Source of the DNA: Sindora glabra
Taxonomy: Eukaryota > Streptophyta > Magnoliopsida > Fabales > Fabaceae
Assembly (NCBI GenBank): GCA_020226215.1
Contig: CM035235.1
Location: 3,113,151 to 3,177,150 of the forward strand
Length of the DNA: 64,000 nt
Reading direction: 5' to 3'
Position 1 is the first letter of the stretch; each line of letters begins with the position of its first letter. The notes under the pieces are model-generated. The model was not told where the DNA came from, did no database searches, and saw only the letters and a program-made list of their open reading frames with translations. The position numbers and the translations under genes are program-made. Shown one piece after another: positions 37,510 to 50,200 of this stretch.

Positions 37510-40200
37510 GACTACTTGGTTCAAAGGGAGAAGGAGAACCCTAATTGATAAAGAGTTGCTCAAATGACTATATACCTTATTCTAGGTATGATCAGGAATT
37601 GCAACCCGTCAGATTCGGGTTGAATGGATTAGTTTAAAATTGGTATAATTTTATTTGGTTTGATAAATAATAATAGGGATCTGATCTGTTAAGAAGTTGG
37701 GATTAATTAATCCGATCTAATGAAATAATGGAACCGGTAACTGTTAGTTTATCAAATTGTTGAATTAATATATTACTATAATAATATCAATAAATAATAA
37801 GTAACTAATTTATTAATATGTGTATATGTGTATATATATATTAAAATTATAATTTAATATATAATATTAAAATTACATTTATAAGTAATATTAAATATTT
37901 TTTAATGATAAAATTAATGAATTTGTATATTTAATATTATCAACAAATATTACATAAGATTATCAAAATAAATAATTACATTAAAAATAAAAAATTTCAT
38001 ATTAAAATTAATGAGTTTATATATTTAAATAATATTGTTAATATATATTAAAAATTTATTAAAATAAATAATTACATTAAAATTTTAAAAAAATTATGTA
38101 AAAAATTAAAATTATTTTCATAAAACATAAAAATTAATAAAAATATGAAAACTAATTATTATAACTAAACATACATAAAATAATTACTATAACTAAGTAA
38201 ATATATTAATTAAAGTAATAAATTACTACTAATACAAACAAAATCTCTATATTATATATTATTGTGATATTTCTTATCGACAAGTGTCATTTTCATAATT
38301 TGTTACATGTTATTTTGTCATTTCTTTTAAATGAAAAGTCAATTTATTTTTTCAATATTAAATCAATTCTTAATAAAAATTTGAATTTTAATTTCTATCT
38401 TTCACTAAAATTCACAACTACCTATTTATTTCATTTTCATAATTTTTTTTAAATTATATTTATATTTTATATTTTTTATCTCCCTATTTTCAGCTACTTC
38501 AAAAGTAACATCTTATTTAAGATGAGAGTTTTTATTTTCATCTTTATCTTTAATATGTGTAAGTTCAAAACTACATAATTATTTTGTTATCATAAAAAAC
38601 TTCCCAAATTATATTTATATTTTTTTTCTTCTCTTTCTTCATATCTAGTCACTTCAAAGCTATTTTTTTTATATTAGAGTTTTCATTTGCATCTTCAATA
38701 TTTATAAATATCCTCTTATTACTTTTGATCTTTTGCAATTGCTTGATCTAAAATTTTTATCATGTAAATTCTTTTCGATAATTTCTTTTTTTTTATACTA
38801 TTGTTATTACAACTTGATTATACTTTTCTTTATTATGAGTACTTTATTTTATTGGATTTCTACTTTTCAAAAAAATATTTTGTAGCTTGATAAGTTCTTA
38901 TTAACTTACTGGATTTTTAATGCATAAAATCACAAAAGTATAATTTTTTCACACTATTTAATAGGAAAAACACAATTTTAGAGAAAATTATGGAAGAAGG
39001 CAAACTATCATGTAAATATATGAGTTATTAGTTATGAAATTTTTTTACAAATTTGCAATTGATATTATATATGAATAGCTTTCTTTTTTAAAAAAAAAAT
39101 ATTGAGATCAACAAATGCCACATTTCCTATTTTGAAGTTTAAAAGTTATTTTATTTCTATTTTCATATGATTTTATTTGAAAATTTTGTATTTTCTTCTA
39201 ATTTTATTTGAAAATTTACTATTTTTATCTTTATTTGATTTGATTAAATTTTTTTTATCCTTATCTTCATCTCATTCTACATTCAATTTAAAATTTATAA
39301 ACTTTCATTTATAATATACTTTTTTTTTCATTTGAATTTGGTAATATCTCCCCTTGCATCCAAGTATAAATGAAAATCTCACTTACACCCATTAGAGAAA
39401 GCTTGAATTCAATATTGGATGACATTTGTCACTAAATACCTTAATTGTTCATCTTCATTTGATAGATTTTTACTATGATAAATATAGATTTATTTTTATT
39501 TCATAATTTAATTAATTATTTCTTTTTTTGTATTATGTTAAATAATTATGTTATTTCTCTGAACCTTTTTTGTTCTTCATGTTTTTAATATATTTTTCTT
39601 AAACTTTAACTAAGAAGTAAATCAATTTTTCTTTTAAAAATTTATTACTCTTTGCATACTTTTTCTTTATTTACTATTTTATATTTATGATTATATCAAA
39701 TTTCTTTTATTTTTTCTATCATTTTTAATAAATTTGTGGTTTCATGACTTTAGGATAGTAACAATTTATGATATTATTGTGTATCTATGTAAGGTGTTGC
39801 CTAATTACTTTTTAACATTTTAGAAATATTATTTTTAGAGCAAATTTGAAATTATAATTCTTAGTTGGTTTCTAGAGACAAAACTTTATTATAATGTAAC
39901 TTTTAGAAGATATTAAATATGAATAAGTTAGTCATTGGAAAATTCCAACCAAAAGATATTTCTCTTTTTCATGTGAATTTAAAAAATAAAAAATATTTGA
40001 TGTTAAAATATTGAATTTTAGTCAACATATAGGTCATAATTTGTGGATTTTAATGAATTGTCTATGGTATAAAACTATTACTTTGAAAAGTTTTATTTTA
40101 TATTATGATGTGGTAAATAAAATATATATTATTATTACAAAAAAATTATTTTTATTATAAACTATATTATTAAATATTAATATTAATGATAATAATTATC
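37510..40200. other. AT-rich intergenic DNA
   Basis: No gene is seen. The stretch 37640-38270 is extreme A/T; 38270-39700 is T-rich on the plus strand with repeated TTTATTTTT and TTTCATTT words, but no element boundary. Confidence 0.65.
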
Positions 40201-40204
40201 TTGA

Positions 40205-40596
40205 AAAATAGTATTTAATTAATGCATGCTTGGATTTAAAATCAATTACTTACTTAGGTTCCATTTGTTTTGTTAGAAAGTATTTTTTTTAAAAAAAATC
40301 ATTTGTATATATATTAATAAAGGGATGTTATATTATTTATATTAATAACTAAAAAAATGATACTTAAAAGCTTAGAAATAGAGAAAAGTATTTTTTTAAA
40401 AAAATAGTGTTTAATTAATGCATGTTTGGATTTAAAATCAATTACTTACTTAGGCTCCATTTGTTTTGTTAGAAAGTATTTTTCTTAGGAAAATATCATT
40501 TGTATATCTATTAATAAAGGGATGATATGTTATTTATATTAATAACTAAAAAGAATAATACTTAAAAGTTTAGAAATAGAGGAAAGTAAATTCTTT
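40205..40596. repeat. Tandem duplication of about 196 bp covering a MITE insertion junction
   Basis: Copy 1 starts at 40205 and copy 2 at about 40401 (AAAATAGTATTTAATTAATG against AAAATAGTGTTTAATTAATG). Each copy contains flanking DNA plus the first part of the MITE that is complete at 40453-40727. Copy 1 therefore carries only a truncated 5' part of that MITE. Confidence 0.75.
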
Positions 40597-40727
40597 TTTT
40601 GAAGAATGAAAATTACTTTCTTTAAATTCTTCATATTTAATATTAAATAAGTAAAATATTTCTTTTTATTTTAATATTTTATAACTATATTTTACAAAAA
40701 ATACTTTCCAATGAAATAATAGGAGCC
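40453..40727. mobile_element. Tourist/Harbinger-like MITE with TTA target duplication
   Basis: The element is 275 bp. Its ends are imperfect terminal inverted repeats: GGCTCCATTTGTTTTGTTAG on the left and GGCTCCTATTATTTCATTGG on the minus strand at the right. Both ends continue into AAAGTATTTTT. TTA flanks it at 40450-40452 and 40728-40730. A related sequence without the element occurs at 41131-41150 (TACTTACTTAAATATTGAGC) and shows the empty site with a single TTA. The target and size fit PIF/Harbinger MITEs. No coding sequence is present. Confidence 0.8.
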
Positions 40728-40974
40728 TTAAATGTTGAGCAAAATGAGTGGAGAGATAACTTTTTTTCTCTCAATTTTTTTAAATTTCATTTTATTAGAT
40801 ACTTTCTCTTTGAAATATCTTGGAACTAGAGAGATGACTTTTTTTCTTTGAATTATTGGTTATATATTAATCAATTTTTATCCAATCTCATTATAAATTA
40901 TTATTATTATATAATTATAATATTATATTATTAAAACAAATATTCATCCATAATATAAAATTACTACTTTTAAA

Positions 40975-41165
40975 AGTTTGTTTTATGTTATAATATGGTA
41001 AATACAAAATATATTGCTACTATAAAAATTATGCTTATCATAAATAATATTATTAAATATTAATATTAATGATAATAATTATATTAAAAAATAATATTTA
41101 GTGAATATGATGTTTAAATTTAAAATTAATTACTTACTTAAATATTGAGCAAAATTAGTAGAGAG
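40975..41165. repeat. Diverged copy of 40070-40260 plus the MITE empty site
   Basis: The segment resembles the DNA left of the MITE (shared TATTAAATATTAATATTAAT followed by GATAATAATTAT). It continues directly into DNA found right of the MITE (AATATTGAGCAAAAT). It is a direct duplicate that lacks the insertion. Confidence 0.7.
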
Positions 41166-42310
41166 ATAACTCTTTTTTAAAAAAAATTGTTGGTTATATT
41201 AATCAATTTTTCATCTAATTATATTTATAAATAATTAATATATAATTATTATATAATATTATTGAAATAAATATTTATCCATATAATGCACAAGTGACAA
41301 TCTACTAGTGATATATTTAGGGCAATGTTATGAGAAACTCTACTTCCTAAGATGTTAAGTGTTTCGATTATTAGATTATAATTTTTTATTTTTAATTCAA
41401 TTTACTTATTAAAAAAATTGAAAAAGGCAATCAATGGTGAAACATTGAACCTCTGAAGAGATGAAACTCTTTATAACATTACTTATATATTTATATAATG
41501 TTGTGCATTTAGTTAAAAAAACTATACGCATTAATTGATTGTGTAATTTTTTTGATTAAATCTTGTGATTTTTACTTCTCTAGTTGAGAGGTTTTTTACG
41601 TTAAAAATTATTATACTTATTTTCTTACTATTTTAGTTATATTATAATAATAGTAATAATAATAAAATAATAACAATAATAATAATTAATTTTAATTAAT
41701 TAATAATATGAAATTAGTAATAAATAAGTGATATAATAATAAAATATAATGTGTTATAAAATTCACTTGCAACTACTTGGTAAAAATGAATTAAGGATTG
41801 AGATTAGGACTAGTTTTGTAGTAATCGAACCAAATAAAAAAAATTCAACTTGGTCAAAAAATAACCTGACTTGGGACTTAACTAATGTATAATTTTTACT
41901 TGTTAGATTAGTCTCATAAGATTAGCTTGGTCTATTTTGATATATCTAATTGTAAGGCCCAAAGAAAGAATGACCCAAGTGTGCAAGCTTATCAGCAATT
42001 CATAGTAGTCCAATTTGAATTGAAGAATTTTCTATAGCTTTGTTAAGCTTTTATCTTTTTAATGGTATTTAATTCATGGAATTTTTCTCACATTTTTAAG
42101 AATATTTTTAAGGAATATAAGATTCTCATATTATTCAAATTTTAAAAAAATATTCTCGAGAATGTTTATATTCTCAAGAATACTTTTACTTTAATATATT
42201 TTCTTTCAAAATATTCTCATAAGAGAGGTAGGTAACTAATATTCTCATGACATAGGAAAGTTTAATTAATATAAATAGATTATTTTGCTCACTTTTCTAT
42301 TGAAGTTTTA
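41166..42310. other. AT-rich intergenic DNA
   Basis: No gene or element boundary is visible. A short patch near 42085-42190 repeats ATATTCTCAAGAAT-like words with partial inverted symmetry. Confidence 0.6.
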
Positions 42311-42905
42311 CTACCATTACCATTTTATTTTATCACTATCTATCATAGTTGATCATTACTCATCATGATTAACCATTGCTTACTGTTAGCTATCATTCAT
42401 TGCTAATGATAATTATTGGTGACTACTCATTTTTTATAACTATTATTTACCATCACTCACGATTGGTGAACATTGTTTACTACCACCTACCATTAGTAAT
42501 TATTATCCACCACTACTCACCACCGATAATTATTATTAATTATTACTTATTATTGGTGACCATTGTTTGCTATTACTCATTATCCATGATTATCATTCAC
42601 TAATACTAATTCTTGATAACCCCCATTAATTATCATCTATTACTAATATTTATTGTTAGTTACCGTCTCTTGTTGGTGGCCACTGTTAGCCACTACATAC
42701 TATCGGTGATCATTATTTACCATTATGTACCATAATAACTACTAACCAATACCACCCATTATTGACTATCACCTATCTTCTGTGATCATTATAGGCTACC
42801 ATCCATTTTTATGGCTATTGCTAGCCATTACACACTATCAATAGTCATTGTTCACCATTTATTGTCAATATCTGTTGTTGACTACCACTCACCATTATTA
42901 ACTAC
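42311..42905 (+). repeat. Minisatellite with a 30-bp unit
   Basis: About 20 diverged tandem units of 30 bp follow the rough consensus CCATTACTCA / CCATTGGTGA / TCATTATTTA. The phase is clearest from 42451 to 42720, where successive 30-base blocks line up (for example 42451, 42481 and 42511). Translation in one frame shows a matching ten-residue periodicity, but stops end it and there is no sign of a gene. Confidence 0.85.
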
Positions 42906-43501
42906 TTAATTTTTAATTAGGATATTTTCTATAATCTAATAATATTTTTAAAAATAATTAAAATAATTAAAATATAATATTATAATATTTTTGAGAATAT
43001 TTTTAATTAAACCAAATATGATAATTTCCAATAATTAAATTCCTAAAAAATTACATTATGTTAAAATTACCAAAAAATTTTGATTTTGTAAACTAAATGC
43101 TACCTTAAACTTTGGGTCAATGTATATAGATTAAATTGAGTAAAATTAAAAACCACTTCTATTAAAAAAAAATAAAAACACTTCTAGTTAGCTTCTGCAT
43201 TTTGTTTTCGTAACATTTTAAATAAACTTGATATGTCTCAAAAGGAAGTGATAGGAATTAATGTGGACAATCACTTATTGCACTAATAAAGAATCCATAG
43301 TTACACAATGGAAGTAAGCATAATTATATAAGTTGCCATTTCATTTGGTAGAAGATTAGAAGGAAAGAAGAAATACAATATCAGAAGGATTAATGAAGTT
43401 ATAGATAGGGGTGGAAATAAGTCAGATTGTCTACTAGGAATTGTAAACCTAACTCACTTTTAATTTAGCTTAACCTAATCTCTTTATCTAAATATGTCAA
43501 G

Positions 43502-44060
43502 CATTACAAGAAAAAGAAGCAACAACGATGACACTTTTAGTGATAACAATTTTTCGATCATCGTTAAAGGTTTTTCTGACGACAAAGTCGTCGGTGAAGT
43601 GTAAAAAAATTTAGGCGGGAAAATAGAGGTATTAGCGATGACAAATATCATTGCTAAAGAGCTAAAAAAAATTTCAGCGGGAATTGCCCACCTTCAGTGA
43701 CGACATAAGTCGTCGCTGTAGGGCAAACCCTTCATCGATGACATATGTTATCATTGAAGGTCTGCCTTAAAAATAACAGAAGACCTTTAACGACGACATT
43801 TGTCATCGTTGTAGCCCAAGCCTTCACTAACAACATTGTCATCGCTGACGATCTGCCTCCAAAATTGCAAAATACCTTTAGCAACGATAAATGTTGTTGC
43901 TGAAAGGTTTACCCTACAGCAACGACAAATGTTGTGGGTGAAGGGTTTGTGCCAATTTCCAAGGTAGATCTTTAGCGACGACAATGTCATCGGTGAAGGC
44001 TTGGCCTTACAACGACAACCCTTCATCGATGACTAAGTTTTTTTGTCATCACTGAAGAGT
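43502..44060 (+). repeat. Left subterminal repeat array of CACTA element 1
   Basis: More than a dozen direct and inverted variants of a word like GACGACATTTGTCGTCGCTAA are spread over 560 bp. In En/Spm such repeats are where the element-encoded DNA-binding protein docks. The promoter sits at the inner edge (TATATATTG near 44070). Confidence 0.85.
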
Positions 44061-46437
44061 GTGCTTATATATTGATTTGCGCCTCTTTACCTCTCATTCT
44101 TGCAATTACAAAAGAAAAACTGGACTTGAGGTAAGTCTCTCTTATAATTTTTTCTCTAATTTAGTGTATTTATTTTTTTATATATTAATTTGTAATAATT
44201 TTTTATATTTAATATTTTAATTTGTTAGTTATTATTAGCATTTATCATTATTCGTGGGGAGTGTTTAAAGTACATTTGATCAGTAGATTTTTTCCATTGA
44301 GGTATGTGAATTAAAATTTATAGTATTTTTATTGTACAATATTATTTGTGAGATTAATAGTTTGCAATGAATTAATAGAATTGATAATATATTCATGAAT
44401 TAATAGAATTGATAATATATTCAATTTAATATGAAATTTTGTATTATTTTATTTTGCATGTTGTAAATATTAAGTTTGTTTATGTAAATTTATCTTAGCA
44501 TGAAATTTGTAAATATAAATTTTGTTACTATTGTGTATTCCTTAAATTATAAGTATATATTATATGATATATGTGTAGATTAAATTATTAGACTAATGTA
44601 AGATAGAGTTGTTATGATACTTTATCTATAAAATTTAAAATTTAAGTTGTAATTTAAGAAATTTCAAAATTATTAGTTTTGCTAGAATAATATAACATAG
44701 AAAATTAGAATAAGTATATAAAGATAGCTTAAAATATAAGATTATGATAATATAATCTCTTTTTTTATTAAAATTGAAATTGAAATTGAGATTGAAACTT
44801 ACCAATCCAAATTATACTATTTATATCACATAATAAAAAAAATTCAATGGTACTTTAGACCACATGAAAATCGAACCTAATAATCTAAATTATACTATCT
44901 ACACTAAATAGAAAGAAAAATTCAACTAAACTTGAAGTCACATGAAAATTACCCCATTTATGGATAAATTAAAATTACTTTTTATTTTTAAAATTAGTAA
45001 AAATTATAATTGACCAATTTTCAAGATTTATTTGTTAAAATTATTTTTTAAAGCTAGACCCCATGACAATCAAAATAAATTATATTTTTATATTATTTGA
45101 AGAAGATTATATTTTGTTAATTCCAATGTCAAATTTGTGATTAAGTGAATTATTTTTACAATTAACAATTTCAACCGCTATGTAATATGATTTTTTTAGA
45201 TTAAATATTAATTTTCAAATTAAGGAATATAATTTTTTAAAATTACGTAATATCTCTCAATACTATTTTGAGAAATTATATGTTTTGTACCTAATTCTAA
45301 TAGCTAAAATTACAATAACATTACATTAATGAATAACTTATGAAGTTAATAATAACTGTACGATGAAAAAAAATTTAAACCAAATCTACTAATACTATAA
45401 TGTCTTGGATATTAATTCGGTGTTATTTATTTTAAAGCTTCTTAGAATTTGCTTAAATTTAAATGAAAAGAATAGAATTATAAAATATTAAAATGCTAAA
45501 AATTATTTAATTTGTTTACTATTAGATTAAAAGAAATATTGAAAAATAATGATTTTCTACTTTGTGAGTAAAAACTTACTTTTTTTCAATATTGTAATGA
45601 TAAATGTTATTATTTAGTTACAATAACTTGTGACGTATTACACTTGTATAATTGTTATATATAGTATTGGAGATGAAAAGACTTCCTGGCAAAATCATCA
45701 AAACGACCTTATGATAATAGAAATCGAAAAATTTCCCTCGTATGATAATTTACAAGTACTTATAAAATACATGTCTCTTTAGAGATGTTGAATTGTGCAC
45801 CTTATACATATAATAGATAGGTTACACATCTGAATTACCACAAAGTTATTGTGAAACATAACAATTATAAGCTTAGACCTATTAATTTTTAATCATAAGA
45901 CACTTAAATAAGAATACTGATGGTTAAATAATAATTCTCATAAAATGTCATATCTTTAATTTTAATTATTGTAAATCTATTTTTACAATAATTTTAAATA
46001 GAATTGCATTTGCATTTACATTATAAGCTTAGACCCATTTAAGGGTTGGTTGTTCTTTATACATCAACCAACCCTTGAATTGTCCTGAGAAATTGGACAG
46101 TTTGAGATATGTTCTGTAGTTGTTATTAGTAATTTATCTGGCGGTTGTTTGATATTGTGGAAATATCTTAGCATCCTAACTATTCTCTGGGTATAAACTA
46201 TACAATCATACTATATAGTTTACACACTTGGAGAACTATAAGGAGATGCTGCTAAAATTTTTGCACGAAGCAAATGATGAGTTTGGATAAATTGGGCAAA
46301 AATGTAACTACAGAAGTATCTCGAATGGGATAGGACCCTACCTTTGTAAAGTTGGAGTGATACGGTGAATTTTGGGTACATATCAAATATTAGTCATAAC
46401 ACTTTATTCCACCTAAAGTTATTATCTTCCTGTTCAG
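44061..46437 (+). other. Leader exon and long leader intron of the CACTA element 1 transposase
   Basis: A TATA-like word near 44070 precedes a short non-coding exon ending in a strong donor (GAG then GTAAGTCTC at 44131). An acceptor (CCTGTTCAG) ends at 46437, eight bases before the transposase ATG. The intervening 2.3 kb is AT-rich and has no ORF. It contains a 12-bp perfect stem hairpin at 46041-46076 that is partly kept in element 2. Confidence 0.6.
46041..46076 (+). promoter_or_regulatory. Perfect hairpin in the CACTA element 1 leader
   Basis: AAGGGTTGGTTG (46041-46052) pairs perfectly with CAACCAACCCTT (46065-46076) across a 12-base loop. A second, weaker stem (TGTCC with GGACA) follows within 25 bases. 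The corresponding site in element 2 (56461-56498) keeps the same layout with small changes. Function is unknown. Confidence 0.6.
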
Positions 46438-46444
46438 TGATACA

Positions 46445-49400
46445 ATGTCCATAGATAAGAATTGGATACATATACCAAATCGCTTGTCGGATGAGTATTG
46501 GAATGGTGCAATGACATTTATTGAAAGAACTAAACACTTTATTGATGAAAGGGGTTTGGTGAGATGCCCATGCAAAAAGTGTGTGAACTTATTATTCCAA
46601 ACATTACCAACGTTGGAGGCACATATTGTGGATAATGGATTTCATCAATTATACATAAATTGGGTACACTATGGTGAAGCTGATGTTTCAACTTTTAAGA
46701 GAACTTAGGAGGGCATCTATTGACAATAGAGATGAAGTGGTAGATATTTTAGAAGACTTCATCAACCCTTATGTACTTGAAGAAGTAGTTCACAATGATG
46801 TAGAAAGGAGTGAGAATGCATCTGACGGAGACATTGGAGCAAACTATAGTAGTTATGATAATCTATTCAAGCAAGTCGAAGTAGAGTTGTACCCAGGATG
46901 TTCATCGTTTTCGACCTTGAACTTTCTGGTAAAACTCATGCACTTGAAGGTTCTACGTAAGTGGACAAATAAGTTATCTGATGCTCTTTTGAAGTTGTTA
47001 AAAGAGGCACTTCTAAATAATAATAAATTATCCGAATCGTACTACGGTGCTAGGAAATGACTTAACAAGTTGGGATTAGGGTATGAATCAATTCATATGT
47101 GCAAACTGCGCACTTTTTTAGAAAGAATATTCTTTGAAGGATAATTGTCCAATTTGTGGGGAGAGTCGATGAGTAGATAAAAATATGAAAGGAAAGAAGG
47201 TGCCTCAAAATGTGATTCACTATTTTCCATTAACTCCTTGGTTAAAGCGATTGTATAGGTCGAGACACACTTTAAAGAATAGGATATGGCATCACACTAG
47301 TAAGTCAAAAGATGAGGGGGTGATGCGATATCTAGTTGATGAAAAAGCTTGACAGGAGTTTGATAAAAGATATCCTAATTTCTTCGCTGACCCATGTAAT
47401 GTTAGATTGGGTTTAAGTGCCGATGGATTTAATCCTTTTAGTGACAGGAGCCTATCGTACAGCATGTGGCCAGTGGTGATGACCACTTATAACTTGCCGC
47501 CATGGATATGCATGAATCAGTCCTTTTTCATATTAACCCTATTAATACCAGGACCACAAGCACCAGGCAAGGATATCGATGTATTCTTACAACTGGTCGT
47601 AGAAGAGTTAAGGCATCTCTAGGAGAGGGGAGTAAAAACTCGAGATACGAACACAAATACGATATTCAACATGCAAGCAGCTTTACTATGGACTATGAAT
47701 GATTTTCCTACTTGAAGTAGTCTCTCTGGGTGGAGTGGATAAAGATATAAAGCATGTCCTACATGCAACCTGGATACTCCATCAATCCATCCCAGAGGAA
47801 AAATAGCTTATGTTGGTAATCGTCATTGGCTATTAAGGAGTCACACATAGAGGAGTAGGAAAGAATTTAATAGGAACTCAGAGAGGAGGGCCCCTCCTCA
47901 TCCTTTTACTAATAACATTATCATGGATCAATTAAGAAACATGGAACAGAGGCTTCCTGGAAAACATGCTCAATTTGGTGGTGTAAAGCAAAAGAGGGGT
48001 GCCGATGAACTTAATTGGAGTAAGAAAAGTATCTTCTTTGATCTCTCATATTAGCCAATAATAAATTTAAGACATAACATTGATGTGATGCATGTTGAGA
48101 AGAATGTATGTGATAGTGTTTTAGGTACATTATTGGATATTGAACACAAAATAAAAGATACGGACAATAGACGAGATCTGGTAGACATGAAGATAAGGCC
48201 CAACTTACACCTATATGAGAAGAGGGGTGAACTATTCAAGCCTCATGTTGCGTACACGCTGAATCAGGAAGAACGAAGATGATTTTGTCAATATATAAAA
48301 AATGTGAAATTTTCAGATCAGTTTGCTAGGAGTCTTTGGAAGAATGTTACTAATCGTGACATAAAATTGAAGGGGTTGAAATCACATAATTATCATGTTA
48401 TTATGCAAAGATTGTTAGGGCTAGGAATTTGAGCTTTTTTGCCAAAGGAATTATCATACCCATTTGTTAAGTTATGCAACTTCTTTAATCAAATATTGAC
48501 AATTATCTCAATAGGAAGGATATTTTGCAAGCTAAACAAGACATTATCATTATTCTATGCAAGCTTGAGAGGATATACCCTCTAATATTTTTTGACATAA
48601 TGGTTTACTTAGTAATGCATTTGCTAGATGAAGCATTGGAAGGCGAACCTGTTCATTTTTTATAGATGTACCCATACGAGAGATATATAAAAAAGTTGAA
48701 AGATTATGTTTGAAATCGTGCTCAACTGGAGGGTTTGATTGCAGAAGGGTATATTATTGACGAAGCATTAACATTCTTCTCTATGTACTTGGAAGGAGTG
48801 GAAACCAGATTCAACCGGCCTGATAGAAATCAAGATGTAATACCTAGTCAAACAAGAAGGACATTGTCGGTGTTTCGATCCCAGTGTTGGCTAATGGGAA
48901 AGAAGATTATTTCTCACTTCGATAGGAGGGATCGAGATGTTGCAGTGTGGTACATCTTGAATAATTGTACTAAGCTTGAAAAGTATCTCCAGTAAGTATC
49001 TATGATCATTTGTGTTTTTCTTCTAAATAATTATAATAGACTAAGATTCTTATGTTCTATAGTGAACACCAACTGGAACTCGAACGAAGTGGTGCTAAGA
49101 ACATTGATAATTTACAAAGAACCAAATTCCCCTCGTGGTTTTACTCGAAGGTAAGGGTTTTTTCTTCCTAAATGCATTAAACTGATATCCTAAATATTGA
49201 TAATTACTCCTATAAATCTTTCAATTTAATTCTGGAAAAAATTGCTATTTTGTAGATGTACCATTTATATAGGAACGGTTCTCCAGAGGCCACTAAAGAA
49301 TTACTTTCTTTAGCCTCCGGTCCTAGTTTCACAAGCATGATATACTCTATGTGTATTGTGAATGGAGTTCACTTTGTAGTCGAAACTCAGGATGAGAAGC

Positions 49401-50041
49401 ATAAAATGCAAAACAGTGGCATTTCTATTCTGGGTACTGATGGTAACATGTTTTATGGTGTACTAGAGGAAATTATTGAGTTAACTTATTTAAATAATTG
49501 CAATGTGACTTTATTTAAATGCAAGTGGTATGACACTGATCCTACAAAGAAGAAATTTTATATTGACAAGAATATCACAAGCATCTCTATTAATGGACAA
49601 TGGTACAAAGATGATCCTTACATACTTGCTACCCAGGCAAAACAAGTATTTTACACTGAAAATCTCCTTAATGGACCAAATTGAAGGGTCGTCCATAATT
49701 TGGTGCATCGCGACATATGGAATCTACCCAGTGATGGAGACAATACACAAGACTTGTTATTTCTGCAGTATAGTAACTCATTTAATTTCAACTTGATAGT
49801 TGATCTTGGAGATTTTCATCTAGTAGATCTAAGTAATCAATGAAATAGACCTTCAGTCATTCCACCTTCTAGGAATGTTGGATCTGGCGAACATGGAGAA
49901 AATGCCTTCATCGATGATGACGATAGTTTCTTTGACGAAACAATTGATGATTATATGGAGGAAGGGCCTTTACAATCGAATAACGAAGGAGAAACTGATG
50001 ACAATGAGTCTGATAGGTTCATTGACACTGATTCAAACTAG
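46445..50041 (+). pseudogene. TNP2-type CACTA transposase, broken
   Basis: The start ATG at 46445 opens the transposase-associated domain (WIHIPNRLSDEYWNGAM, CPCKKC, ending YINWVHYGE). A frameshift near 46700 moves the frame to 46671-47060 (LYPGCSSFSTLNFLVKLMHL). The transposase_21 core follows (RLGLSADGFNPFSDRS, LLIPGPQAPGKDIDVFLQ, ALLWTMNDFP, IDVMHVEKNVCDSVLGTLLD). Then come a DUF4218-type piece (48735-48995), an intron, and a DUF4216-type piece (49256-49684, SGISILGTDGNMFYGVLEEI). An acidic tail ends at the TAG at 50039-50041. Several in-frame stops stand where the family has Trp, for example near 47350, 47620 and 48053. The protein would cut and move CACTA ends; this copy cannot make it. 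Confidence 0.92.
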
Positions 50042-50200
50042 GCATAAAATAAGATATTCGAACTACAACTCGTAATTATATAAGCATGATGGTTTAAATA
50101 ATCTATATGGTTCCCCAAAGTTATACCTTATAATTTGTTTTTTTTTTTTACTGTGGATTCTCTATTAATGACTTGTATAATGTGTATTATTTCAGTTATA

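Noticed and set aside
42376..42603. 75-codon hydrophobic ORF with ten-residue repeats
   Set aside because: It is a by-product of the 30-bp minisatellite. The periodic hydrophobic pattern follows from the repeat unit, and stops occur in the rest of the array.
42311..42905. CRISPR-like repeat array
   Set aside because: The 30-bp units are contiguous and diverged with no unique spacers, and the DNA is plant nuclear.
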